A stretch of 64,000 nucleotides of DNA from Actomonas aquatica (GTDB taxonomy: Bacteria > Verrucomicrobiota > Verrucomicrobiia > Opitutales > Opitutaceae), in contig NZ_CP139781.1 in the NCBI RefSeq assembly GCF_019679435.2, positions 2,294,001 through 2,358,000 on the forward strand. The letters run 5' to 3'. The notes below the pieces were generated by a model that saw only the letters and a program-made list of their open reading frames with translations, was not told the origin of the DNA and ran no database searches. Positions 26,922-35,437 of this stretch are shown piece by piece; positions within the stretch are counted from its first letter, which is position 1; every line of letters starts with the position of its first letter. The position numbers and the translations under genes were made by a program.

Positions 26922-29249
26922 ATGACGTTCCCCACCCACATCACCTACCCGGACCCCGCCGACAAAACCGAGATTCAAGCCGCTTCGCTGCTGGCCCGTC
27001 TCGGCAAAGCACAACTCCAACCGTCCGCGCAAAGCACCGACACCACCGGCACCTTCAAAGTCGCCCTCGCCGCCCGCAATTGGGTCGAAGTCCCCGACGC
27101 CGCCGCCCACGCCGGCTGGATTTGGCTCCGCCTCACCGCCGATGGCTCGGGTGAGCTCATCGCCTCCCAAGGCTCCTACCTCTTCACCGGCGTGCACCTG
27201 CTCGAGCAGGGACTCGGTCCCGATCAAAGCGGCAAACTCGCCGACGGTCTGCTCCTGCCTGCCACCTTCGACATCCATCGGCCGCTCCACGACGCGTGTC
27301 TCACGCAATACTGGCGCTCCGCCCGCGGTTTCGACGACGAAGCTTACGTTCGCGCGCTCGCCGAAGCCGGCTTCACCCACTGTGAGGTCAACGCCCTGCA
27401 GGCCCATTTCCCGTATGAGGAGTCCATCCAGGCCGAGTTCTACCCGCAGTTCTACAACTACTGCGCCGGCTTCAATCACTTCATCGACACCGAACTCACC
27501 CGCGGTCTCTGGCCCGCCCACTACCTGGAGGCCAACCTCAACCGCCTCAAGCACATCGCCGCCCTCGCCAAACGCTACGGCCTCAAGCCCGGCGTGCTCA
27601 TGTTCGAACCGCGCAGCCTCCCCGAAAAATTCTTCACCAAATACCCGACCCTGCGCGGTGCCCGCATCGATCACCCCTTCCGCTCCCGCCTGCCCCGCTA
27701 CTGCCTCGCCCAGGACCATCCCGTCACCAAGCGCCACTACGCCGAGTGTATGGAAAATCTCATGACAGAGGTGCCGGAACTCGACTACCTCTCTATCTGG
27801 TCCAACGACAGCGGCGCGGGCTTCGAACACACCGGCTCGCTCTACGTCGGCCGCAACGGCGGCCCCTACATGATCCGCGAATGGCGCGACCACGCCGCCA
27901 TCGCCGAGGTCGCCGGCAAGAGCGTGGTCGACTACATGGCCAACCTCCAGCAGGCCGCCGCCAAGACCAACCCGGACTTCAAGGTCTCGCTCCGCCTCGA
28001 ACCCTTCAAGGGCGAGCACGAACACATCGTCAACGGCCTCGGTGGCAACCTCACCTGGGAAGGACCGTCCATGCTCGTGAAAGGTTACGAGCTGCCGTAT
28101 CCACATCCCAAATACCCGGAAAACTTCGGCGTCGCCGGCACCATTTTCCATTCCTGGATGGACGAGACCGAGGCCCCCGCACTGGCCAAATCCAAGGCCG
28201 CCGGCACCAACCCGATCCTCAGTTACGCCGCCACCGGCCTCTATAACCACGAGCCCCTCATCGGCCTGCCCTTCCCGCGCATGCTGCACGCCAAACTCAA
28301 GGCGCTCGCCGATACCGGCGTCGACCGGGCCAGCTGCATGGGCGGCCTCGCCCACAACTCCGCCACGCCCTACTGGCCACATCCGACCGTCATCCGTGCC
28401 GCCCAGTTCACGCCCGATCGCCCGGTGGACGAGGTGCTGCGCGAATACGCCACGTCGCTCGTCGGCGCCGAGCACGCCGCCGAGTTGGACCAGGCCTGGC
28501 AGGACATTGAAGAGGCCCTCGTCTGGCAGCCGCTCGTCGGTCTCTACTGCGCCTTCGGCTTCTGCTGGCAGCGCACCTGGGACCGCCCCTTCGTGCCCGA
28601 CATCGAGGCCGTGCCCGCCGAGGACCGTCGCTACTACGAGAAACACGGGTGCTTCCAACACAACAACCCAAGCATCAACGACCTTGGCCGCGATGTGCTC
28701 TTCGACCTCATCACCCGTGAACAGGGTCAGAAAATGAGCTCCGACATGGACACCGCGCTACTCCCGCGCCTGCGCAAAACCATCGCCACGCTCGATGCCA
28801 AACTCGAGTCCCTGCACGCCGCCGGCCAATCCGACTGCAACGGCGCCTGCAAAGTTTTCCGCGACCTGCGCGACCGTGCCCGCGGTTACCTGCACTGGGT
28901 GATCGCCCTGCGCAACGTCTGCTCCTGGTGCGCCGAAGTTTACGGCTACCTCGAGTCCGACGACGACGCCGAGCGCAACGCCTGCGTGCAGCGCCTGCAG
29001 CAGTCCATTGACCTCGATCTTGAGAACACCGAGGGCCTGCTCGACCTGATCGAAAACTCCTCGACCGAGATCATGGTGGTATCGGCCGTCGGCAACCACA
29101 CCTACCTCTACGGTGAGGATCTGCCCGATCTCCTGCGCCGCCGCCTCGAGCTCACCCGCAAGTATCGCGACCACGCCCCACGCATCGATCGCAACATCCT
29201 TTGGCGCCCCGTTGCCGGCACCGCCTGGCCCAAAGGCTGGGCGGACTGA
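26922..29249 (+). CDS. Unfamiliar large cytoplasmic protein, glycoside hydrolase-like (GH20/GH67-type layout)
   Basis: 775 residues from ATG 26922, 13 bases after the Rieske gene; no signal peptide. The first 120 residues (ADKTEIQAASLLARLG) look like the alpha/beta zincin-like domain that precedes GH20, GH67 and GH84 barrels. Residues 130-560 read as a TIM barrel with YLEANLNRLKHIAALAKRYGL, YLSIWSNDSGAGFEHTG and SLRLEPFKGEHEH, which contain Asp/Glu candidates. The C-terminal 200 residues are helical. I cannot assign a CAZy family. Last gene of the four-gene operon; a strong terminator follows. Confidence 0.6.
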   Translation: MTFPTHITYPDPADKTEIQAASLLARLGKAQLQPSAQSTDTTGTFKVALAARNWVEVPDAAAHAGWIWLRLTADGSGELIASQGSYLFTGVHLLEQGLGPDQSGKLADGLLLPATFDIHRPLHDACLTQYWRSARGFDDEAYVRALAEAGFTHCEVNALQAHFPYEESIQAEFYPQFYNYCAGFNHFIDTELTRGLWPAHYLEANLNRLKHIAALAKRYGLKPGVLMFEPRSLPEKFFTKYPTLRGARIDHPFRSRLPRYCLAQDHPVTKRHYAECMENLMTEVPELDYLSIWSNDSGAGFEHTGSLYVGRNGGPYMIREWRDHAAIAEVAGKSVVDYMANLQQAAAKTNPDFKVSLRLEPFKGEHEHIVNGLGGNLTWEGPSMLVKGYELPYPHPKYPENFGVAGTIFHSWMDETEAPALAKSKAAGTNPILSYAATGLYNHEPLIGLPFPRMLHAKLKALADTGVDRASCMGGLAHNSATPYWPHPTVIRAAQFTPDRPVDEVLREYATSLVGAEHAAELDQAWQDIEEALVWQPLVGLYCAFGFCWQRTWDRPFVPDIEAVPAEDRRYYEKHGCFQHNNPSINDLGRDVLFDLITREQGQKMSSDMDTALLPRLRKTIATLDAKLESLHAAGQSDCNGACKVFRDLRDRARGYLHWVIALRNVCSWCAEVYGYLESDDDAERNACVQRLQQSIDLDLENTEGLLDLIENSSTEIMVVSAVGNHTYLYGEDLPDLLRRRLELTRKYRDHAPRIDRNILWRPVAGTAWPKGWAD

Positions 29250-29276
29250 TCCCTCTCCCGTTGTGTGGTAGCAATG

Positions 29277-29320
29277 CGGGCGGTCCCCTTTAGGGTTTTT
29301 GGGGGCCGCCCGTTCCTTTT
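29277..29320 (+). terminator. Intrinsic terminator after the GH51/Rieske operon
   Basis: A 12-bp stem with one G-T wobble (29277-29288 pairing with 29301-29312) and a 12-base loop is followed by TTCCTTTTT. It lies 28 bases after the stop of the 775-residue protein. Confidence 0.85.
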
Positions 29321-29405
29321 TGCGCCGCCAGTGTCCAACTTCGGGCGAGGGGGCGTCGTCCAAGCGCGGTCTTGATTTTCAGGCTTCGGCGACGAACCTT
29401 GCAGC

Positions 29406-29639
29406 ATGTCATCCACGGTAGAACAACTCGCCGCCGACGCTCTTGGCCTCCCCGCCGATGGTCGCGCGTTGTTGGTGGAAAAGCTCCTCGCCAGCCTCGC
29501 CGAGCAGACAGACCCCACGGTTCAGCGACTACATCTTGCGGAAGTGCGCCGTCGTCGCGCTGCAGCCCGTGACGGTTCGACTGAGATGATCGCCGGCGAG
29601 GATGCGCTCCGACGTGCTCGAGCCGCCCTCGACGAATGA
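29406..29639 (+). CDS. Addiction-module antitoxin (PF09720-like)
   Basis: 77 residues. VEQLAADALGLPADGRALLVEKLLASL matches the short helical addiction-module component family (TIGR02574) that partners ParE/RelE toxins. It lies immediately before the toxin gene and shares an ATGA overlap with it. Probably binds and neutralises the toxin and represses its own promoter; no operator is obvious in the 85 bases upstream after the terminator. Confidence 0.88.
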   Translation: MSSTVEQLAADALGLPADGRALLVEKLLASLAEQTDPTVQRLHLAEVRRRRAAARDGSTEMIAGEDALRRARAALDE

Positions 29640-29929
29640 AATACCGCTTCGCGGCCGAAGCGTTGGCAGAATTCATCGCGGCCGGGCAGTTCTATAATCG
29701 CCGGCTATCCGGCTTGGGCGACGAGTTCGCGGACGAGATCGAAATCGGGATTCGGAATATTCTCTCAGCGCCACACGCATGGCGCTGCGTCGAAGACGAC
29801 GTTCGGCGCTACCTCATCCAACGCTTCCCCTACGGAATCTACTACACGGTCACGGAAGATTGCGTCGACATCTGGGCGGTGAAACACCTGCACCGCGATC
29901 CCGACTACTGGCAGGAGCGGCGTCACTGA
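29636..29929 (+). CDS. ParE/RelE-superfamily toxin
   Basis: 97 residues. KYRFAAEALAEFIAAGQFYNRRLSGLGDEFADEIE is the N-terminal helical pair and RYLIQRFPYGIYYTVTEDCVDIWAVKHLHRDPDYW is the beta sheet with the terminal H..R.P.YW typical of ParE-type toxins. ParE toxins poison gyrase and RelE toxins cleave mRNA; which applies here cannot be read. Start overlaps the antitoxin stop. Confidence 0.9.
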   Translation: MKYRFAAEALAEFIAAGQFYNRRLSGLGDEFADEIEIGIRNILSAPHAWRCVEDDVRRYLIQRFPYGIYYTVTEDCVDIWAVKHLHRDPDYWQERRH

Positions 29930-29956
29930 ACACCCCGCCCCTTCGGCGCGGCGCCC

Positions 29957-30817
29957 TCAATGCCCCCGCGTGCGTTGGCGGAAATCGGACGGGGTTTCGC
30001 CCACGACCTGTTTGAAGGCCTTCGAGAAGTGAAACACATCGCAGAACCCGAGCTCCACCGCGAGGTGCTTGAAGCTGTGTTCGCCTTGGTAGATCGCCGC
30101 ACAGGCCCGCTCGATGCGGCGGCGCTTTTGAAACTGACCCGGTGAGCGTCCCGTGCGCGCGGCGAACTGCTTGCGGAAATTTTCGTAACTCAGTCCGACC
30201 TTTCGCGCGACCTCGTGCGGCGTCAGGCCGGCATGGCCGGGACGCACATCCCCCAGCAATCGTTGGCTCTCCTCCAACCACGCGTCACCCGGCGCACGTT
30301 GCGCTTCCGCATGAGTCGCCAGCAGGTCCAACACGAGCTGCATCAACGCCCCGTGGGTGCGCAACGCCGTCGCCCGCTCCCCCGCCCCATGCGCCTCAAA
30401 CACCCGCTCGAAACGACGCCGCCACAAATCCACCGGCGCCGCCCGCGTGATGGGCCGATGCGGCAATAACACCCCTTGGGCTGCCCATTCTGTCCATGGC
30501 GACCCCTCCATCACCACGTAGATCTGCGTCCAGTCCCGCCCCGTCCGCGGCCCGTAAGCATGCGCCAGTCCCGGCTGAATCCACACCACATCCCCGCTCT
30601 GCAGCGACTCCTGCACGCCGTTGGCGTCGCAATAAAAGCCATCCACTCGCACCATGTAGATCAGGCCAAAGGTGCCCAACTCCCGCATCGCCGCCGGATC
30701 CAGCGCCGGCACGTTGTGCACCAACCCCGCCGCCCGGATCACCCCACCGCCCACCGTGAGCGGACGCGTGATCCATGGGTCATTCTGAAAGGGGCGATCC
30801 TCCGGCATGCTTCCCAT
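29957..30817 (-). CDS. AraC-family transcriptional regulator
   Basis: 286 residues; ATG at 30817 or three codons later. The N-terminal sensing domain has a cupin-like core (SGDVVWIQPGLAHAYGPRTGRDW). The C-terminal double HTH (about 195-283) has PHEVARKVGLSYENFRKQFAARTG and LAVELGFCDVFHFSKAFKQVVG. Divergent from the PhyH-like gene with 108 bases between starts, which marks that gene and the ferritin-like gene behind it as likely targets. Confidence 0.88.
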   Translation of the reverse strand: MGSMPEDRPFQNDPWITRPLTVGGGVIRAAGLVHNVPALDPAAMRELGTFGLIYMVRVDGFYCDANGVQESLQSGDVVWIQPGLAHAYGPRTGRDWTQIYVVMEGSPWTEWAAQGVLLPHRPITRAAPVDLWRRRFERVFEAHGAGERATALRTHGALMQLVLDLLATHAEAQRAPGDAWLEESQRLLGDVRPGHAGLTPHEVARKVGLSYENFRKQFAARTGRSPGQFQKRRRIERACAAIYQGEHSFKHLAVELGFCDVFHFSKAFKQVVGETPSDFRQRTRGH

Positions 30818-30822
30818 TTCTT

Positions 30823-30849
30823 ACATAGATAATCCCATTTCAACTATGT
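30823..30849. promoter_or_regulatory. Inverted repeat ACATAG-N15-CTATGT between AraC and PhyH genes
   Basis: Two 6-base arms (30823-30828 and 30844-30849) with a 15-base spacer in an AT-richer stretch between divergent starts. This could be a binding site of the adjacent regulator, although AraC proteins more often use direct repeats. Short, so chance cannot be excluded. Confidence 0.3.
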
Positions 30850-30925
30850 TTAGTGCTCATTAGACGGTGTAATCTGCTCCACAACTTACCCACCGCCCCT
30901 TTCCCCAACCCTCTCTTACCCACCC

Positions 30926-31852
30926 ATGAGCACCACTGCGACTGCCCTGCCCCAACTGTATTCCTATGGCCACGCGTTGGACATGGCCGATGACAAGATC
31001 GGTCTGTTGCGCGACTCCGCCGACGCCGCCACCGACTTCGAAGAACTCCGCCGCCGCTTCGCCACCGATGGCTACCTCTACATGAAGGGCGTCCTCGATA
31101 AGGACAAAGTGCGCGCCGCCCGCCGCAGCATCACCGATCGCCTCGCCGCCGCCGGCATGCTCGATCCCGCCTACCCGGCCATTGACGCCTGCTGCCCCGC
31201 CGACTCCGGCTACGGATTCCGCCCCGACGTCACCGAGCACAACCCCGAGGTCCACGCCCTGCTCTACGAGGGTGAACTCACCGAGTTTTACCGCGGCTTT
31301 TTCGCCGAGAACATTCGCCACTACGACTTCACGTGGCTCCGCGCCATCGGTCCCGGCAAGGGCACCAACCCGCACTGCGACCTGCCCTACATGGGCCGCG
31401 GCACGCACCAGCACATGACCTGCTGGATGCCCTACGGTGACATCTCCTTCGAGCTCGGCGGCCTGATGGTGCTCGAGGGTTCACACAAGCGCATGGATCT
31501 GCTCGAAAACTACGTCTACCGCGACGTCGACACCTACTGCGAAAACAAGCCCGAGCAGGTGGCCAAGGCCAAGGACGGCGGTTGGACCTTCACCGGCACC
31601 CTCTCCCACAACCCGCCCGTCGTGCGCAACAAGTTTGGCGGTCGTTGGCTCACCACCGAATTTGAGCCCGGCGATTTTCTCACCTTCGGCATGTTCCTGG
31701 TGCACGCCTCCCTCGACAACCGCACCGAAAATCGCCTGCGCATCTCTTCCGACAGCCGCTACCAACGCGCCAGCGAACCGATCGACGAGCGCTGGGTCGG
31801 CGCCAAGCCGCCCGGCCACGCCTTCGCCGGCAAACGTGGTCGCATCTGCTGA
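30926..31852 (+). CDS. Phytanoyl-CoA dioxygenase family (PhyH) Fe(II)/2-oxoglutarate oxygenase
   Basis: 308 residues. His150-x-Asp152 (NPHCDLPYM) and His260 (FLVHASLDN) form the 2-His-1-carboxylate iron site, and Arg270 or Arg272 (NRLRISSD) is the likely 2-oxoglutarate anchor. ELGGLMVLEGSHK is a typical PhyH segment. No signal peptide. Family members hydroxylate many small molecules and lipids, so the substrate cannot be named. It sits 57 bases before a ferritin-like gene in the same direction and is divergent from an AraC regulator. Confidence 0.9.
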   Translation: MSTTATALPQLYSYGHALDMADDKIGLLRDSADAATDFEELRRRFATDGYLYMKGVLDKDKVRAARRSITDRLAAAGMLDPAYPAIDACCPADSGYGFRPDVTEHNPEVHALLYEGELTEFYRGFFAENIRHYDFTWLRAIGPGKGTNPHCDLPYMGRGTHQHMTCWMPYGDISFELGGLMVLEGSHKRMDLLENYVYRDVDTYCENKPEQVAKAKDGGWTFTGTLSHNPPVVRNKFGGRWLTTEFEPGDFLTFGMFLVHASLDNRTENRLRISSDSRYQRASEPIDERWVGAKPPGHAFAGKRGRIC

Positions 31853-31909
31853 TCGCGCCCTGCCCCGCCCCGCCCAACACCTTCCGCCCCCGACCCGTCG
31901 CCCGCCCCC

Positions 31910-33226
31910 ATGGTTGCTCCGCACAATTCTGCTTCCTCCTCCACCGCGAGCTCAGCCCGCACCGCCACCGGCCGCATGGCTGCGGTGCAGGGCATGACCC
32001 GCCTCCAGCGCGAACTCTTCGAACTCGAACGCGCCTTCGTCGCCACCGCCACCAGCCTCGTCCCGCGCGTCGGCGAACCGGAGCTCAAATACCTCGTCTG
32101 CCACCACGTGTGGGAGAACGCCAGCCACGGCCGTTTCCTGCGCGAGCGCGGCCGCGAACTCAGCGGCTTCGGCACCGACGACACCATTCGCCCCTCCATC
32201 TGGCGCGTCTTCATTGAAGCCGCGGTCGCCCCTTCCCCGGCCGCCGCCCTCGCGGGTTTCTACCGCGTGCTCAAACCGCACCTGCTCGCCACTTACCGCC
32301 ACTACCTCGAGGCCACCCACCACCTCGCCGATTGGCCTTCCCGCCGCCTCGTCGAGGAATTCATCGGCGACGAAGAACGCCACGCCACCGAGATGGAAAC
32401 GTGGTTGGAAGACTCGGCCGAAATCACCGCTTGGTGCGAACACCTCCACGCTGCCCTGCTGCACCACACCGAACCCAATGCCTTTGCGGCCGACTTCGCG
32501 TGGCGCCAGGACAGCCACCCCTACCGTCATCCGGTTACCTGCAACCGCGGTCCCTATCCGCTCTGCTCCAGCGTCTTCGAACAGAGCGCCGACGACGTGG
32601 CGCCCATCGTGCGTGATTGGCTCGAAGATCCGCAGACCGATGCCCGCATCATCCGCATCATGATCTACATCTGGCTGATGATGGAACTGGATGCGGTCGA
32701 CTACCTCGCCACCGTCTTTATCGAAACGCCCACCGCGCCCTTCGATCTGCATCACGACTTGGCCCGCCACCTTTGGGACGAATCCCGCCACAGCCAGTTT
32801 GGCTTCCGCCAACTGCCCAAACACGGCATCGATCTCATGACCGTCGAGCACTCCCTCGACCTCTACCACATCCTCCTGCAGATGCCGCCGGCCGAGCGCT
32901 ACGCCATGATGACGATGGAGTTTGAGGCCGGCAGTTTCCCCACCAAAGCCCACATCATGGATCGGGTGCGGGAGCTCAACGACTTCGAAGCCGACACGCT
33001 CCTGGCCTTCGACCGCAACGACGAACAAAACCACGTGCGCTACGGCCACCGCTGGTTGCCCGTCATCATGGAAGTCTGCGGTCACAACGAGCCCGTGGAG
33101 ACGTTTGTGGAGAAAACCCGCCAACACTTTGCCGCCCTCGCGAAAACCCACGGTGGCCAGACCCCGCACTCGCTCAGCCCCGCCGAACGCCTCACCGGCG
33201 CCAAGATTCGCGCCATGTATTCATAG
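31910..33226 (+). CDS. Ferritin-like protein with four ExxH-type motifs (putative diiron enzyme)
   Basis: 438 residues. Helical throughout, with metal-binding-like motifs at Glu69-x3-His73 (VWENASH), Glu155-x2-His158 (GDEERH), Glu291-x2-His294 (WDESRH) and Glu372-x2-His375 (NDEQNH). Two such motifs make up a ferritin-type four-helix bundle, so the protein reads as two bundles or one large helical diiron protein. I do not recognise an exact family. A loop of about 30 residues between the halves (DSHPYRHPVTCNRGPYPLC) holds His and Cys. Probably cotranscribed with the PhyH gene; terminator follows. Confidence 0.6.
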   Translation: MVAPHNSASSSTASSARTATGRMAAVQGMTRLQRELFELERAFVATATSLVPRVGEPELKYLVCHHVWENASHGRFLRERGRELSGFGTDDTIRPSIWRVFIEAAVAPSPAAALAGFYRVLKPHLLATYRHYLEATHHLADWPSRRLVEEFIGDEERHATEMETWLEDSAEITAWCEHLHAALLHHTEPNAFAADFAWRQDSHPYRHPVTCNRGPYPLCSSVFEQSADDVAPIVRDWLEDPQTDARIIRIMIYIWLMMELDAVDYLATVFIETPTAPFDLHHDLARHLWDESRHSQFGFRQLPKHGIDLMTVEHSLDLYHILLQMPPAERYAMMTMEFEAGSFPTKAHIMDRVRELNDFEADTLLAFDRNDEQNHVRYGHRWLPVIMEVCGHNEPVETFVEKTRQHFAALAKTHGGQTPHSLSPAERLTGAKIRAMYS

Positions 33227-33284
33227 GCTGGTGACAGCACGCCGACCGGGCTCCGGTTGCACGGCGTTAATTTTCATTTATTTC

Positions 33285-33322
33285 AAACCGCCGAATCGCG
33301 TTTTTTTCGGCGGTTTTATTTT
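33285..33322 (+). terminator. Intrinsic terminator after the ferritin-like gene
   Basis: Perfect 11-bp stem AAACCGCCGAA / TTCGGCGGTTT (33285-33295 with 33306-33316) followed by TATTTTT. It could work in both directions. Confidence 0.85.
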
Positions 33323-33356
33323 TCCAAGCAACGGAATTTCAGCAGCTAACGTATTT

Positions 33357-33368
33357 ATGAAATTTCAT
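33357..33368. promoter_or_regulatory. Operator palindrome ATGAAATTTCAT upstream of the symporter gene
   Basis: Perfect 12-base palindrome, 106 bases before the symporter start. A second partial copy, TGTGAAATTCCGC, follows at 33383-33395. The same palindrome or its core occurs at 50013 and 50928 next to a LacI-type regulator gene, so that regulator is the likely binder. Confidence 0.7.
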
Positions 33369-33474
33369 GATATTTAATGACTTGTGAAATTCCGCGCATC
33401 AGGGATTTTGGCCGCACCCCCTCACCCTTGGAAACGTGCCCACGGGTTGAATCCATCAATCCGAAAACTCCCCC

Positions 33475-35421
33475 ATGCGTCGTTCGTTTTTTTTCCTTTG
33501 TCTCCTGGTTTTCAGCCTGTGTGGCGGCGCCCGCCTCTCCGCCACCAACACCGCCGATCTGGTCTCGCTGCAGCTCCAGCCGGTCGACGAAGCGACCTTC
33601 TCGCCGGAGCTCATCGTGCCTTCGGAGGAACTGCCCGCCGAACATACCGCGGCGCCCGTTGAGCTGATCGACGACCTGCACGCGCCGTCCGGCCAGGCCT
33701 TCCGCCTCGGGATCACCCGCGTCTCCAACACCACGCTCGCGGTCTACTATTACCACATCATCACCGATACGTGGGCCCGCGTCGGCGAAGTCACTTTGCC
33801 GGCCGCCGTGAGCTCGGTGCAGCCCATCAGCAAGGGCTTCCTGCTCACCCTCGCGGATTCCTCCGCCGACACCCCGACCCGTTACACGGTCGAGGTGGTG
33901 CAGACCAAACGCAGCCTGCCCATTTTCGACTGGGTGGTCATCGCCCTCTACCTGCTCGGCATGCTCGGCGTGGGATGGATTTGCTATAACAAGGAAAAGC
34001 GCGGCGCGAACTCCACCGACGACTACTTCCTCGCCGGCCGCGACGTGCCGTGGTGGGCCGCCGGTCTCAGCCTCTACGCCACCGGCACCTCGGCGATCAG
34101 CTTCATCGCGATCCCCGCCCTCTCCTTCGCCACCAACTGGCTCTACCTCGCGCAGCAGTGCATCGGCGTCTTCGGCCTGCTCTACGTGGCCTACAAAATC
34201 ATCCCGGTGGTGCGGCGGCTCAACCTCACCTCCATCTATCACTTTCTCGAGATTCGCTTTCATCCCTCGATCCGCCTCATGAGCAGCGCGCTGACCATCC
34301 TGTTCCAGCTGGTCGGCCGTCTCAGTGTGGTGCTTTACCTGCCGGCGCTCGCCATCGCCAGCGTCACCGGAGCCAACGTCGTCGTATGCATCGTGCTCAT
34401 GGGCCTCGTCACCACCGCCTATACCTTGGTGGGCGGTATGAAGGCCGTGATCTGGACCGATGTTATCCAGGTCGTCGTCATGATCGGCGGCGCCTTCTTC
34501 GCCATCGGTTACATGATCAACGGCATGGAGGGCGGCCTGCCGCAACTGCTCGAAATCGCCGCGGCCGACAACAAGGCGCAGATCTTCGACTTCTCCTGGA
34601 ACTTCACCACGCCCACCGTCTGGGCCATCATCCTCGTGGTGCTCACCGATGTGCCAACCTGGCCCAAGGAGCAGATCATGATGCAACGCGTGCTCGCCAC
34701 GCCGGACGACAAAAGCGCCCGCCGTTCGGTGCTCACCCTCGCCGCCGTCGTCATTCCGGGCAGCTTCCTGTTCTACGCCATCGGCACCTCCCTCTACGCC
34801 TTCTACAAGTCGCATCCGGGCCAGCTGAACCCGCTCATCGACACCGATGCGACCTTCCCGGTCTTCATCGCCGCCGAGCTGCCCATCGGCATCACCGGTC
34901 TGATCATCGCCGGCCTTTTCGCCGCCTCGATGTCCACCCTGTCGAGCGGACTCAACAGCGTCGCCACCCTCACCTCGGTCGACTTCTATGAGCGCCTGGT
35001 CAAAAACAGTTCGCCCAAGACCAGCCTGCGTCTCGCTTACATCGTCACCATCCTCTCCGGCCTCATCGCCACGGCCTTCGCGGTGCTCTTCACCTTCTTC
35101 GACATTAAGTCGATGTTCGACGCCATGCTGCAGCTCACCGCCATCCTCGGTGGTGGTTTCGCCGGCACCTACGCGCTGGGTCTCTTCAGCCGCCGCACCA
35201 ACTGGCAGGGCGCCCTAATCGGCACCGGCGCCTCCATCGCCACCGCGATTCTGCTGCGGCCGGTGCTCAGCCCCATCCTGCTCAACCCGGCCGCCATCGC
35301 CGCCTGCATGATCGTCGGCTTCATCGCGTCCTACTTCTTCCCCGCGCCGACCCGTGACCTGACCGGACTCACCGTGTTCACCCCGAAGACGCGGCCCAAC
35401 CCTTCCTCCTCCAGCAGCTAA
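33475..35421 (+). CDS. Sodium/solute symporter (SSS family) with exported N-terminal extension
   Basis: 648 residues. A signal-like segment (MRRSFFFLCLLVFSLCGG) and about 125 extracytoplasmic residues precede a membrane domain of about 13 helices that starts near residue 152 (IFDWVVIALYLLGMLGVGWI). SSS hallmarks: YFLAGRDVPWWAAGLSLYATGTSAISFIAIP and ASMSTLSSGLNSVATL. The extension contains YYYHIITDTWARVGEVTLP, resembling a single kelch blade, a domain fused to SSS transporters for sialic acid and related sugars. Expected to import a sugar or sugar acid with Na+. The next gene starts 16 bases downstream. Confidence 0.9.
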   Translation: MRRSFFFLCLLVFSLCGGARLSATNTADLVSLQLQPVDEATFSPELIVPSEELPAEHTAAPVELIDDLHAPSGQAFRLGITRVSNTTLAVYYYHIITDTWARVGEVTLPAAVSSVQPISKGFLLTLADSSADTPTRYTVEVVQTKRSLPIFDWVVIALYLLGMLGVGWICYNKEKRGANSTDDYFLAGRDVPWWAAGLSLYATGTSAISFIAIPALSFATNWLYLAQQCIGVFGLLYVAYKIIPVVRRLNLTSIYHFLEIRFHPSIRLMSSALTILFQLVGRLSVVLYLPALAIASVTGANVVVCIVLMGLVTTAYTLVGGMKAVIWTDVIQVVVMIGGAFFAIGYMINGMEGGLPQLLEIAAADNKAQIFDFSWNFTTPTVWAIILVVLTDVPTWPKEQIMMQRVLATPDDKSARRSVLTLAAVVIPGSFLFYAIGTSLYAFYKSHPGQLNPLIDTDATFPVFIAAELPIGITGLIIAGLFAASMSTLSSGLNSVATLTSVDFYERLVKNSSPKTSLRLAYIVTILSGLIATAFAVLFTFFDIKSMFDAMLQLTAILGGGFAGTYALGLFSRRTNWQGALIGTGASIATAILLRPVLSPILLNPAAIAACMIVGFIASYFFPAPTRDLTGLTVFTPKTRPNPSSSSS

Positions 35422-35437
35422 CTGAAACGTATCAACC

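Noticed and set aside
26868..28661. 597-codon - strand open frame
   Set aside because: Antisense to the 775-residue operon gene, low-complexity composition, no recognisable motif.
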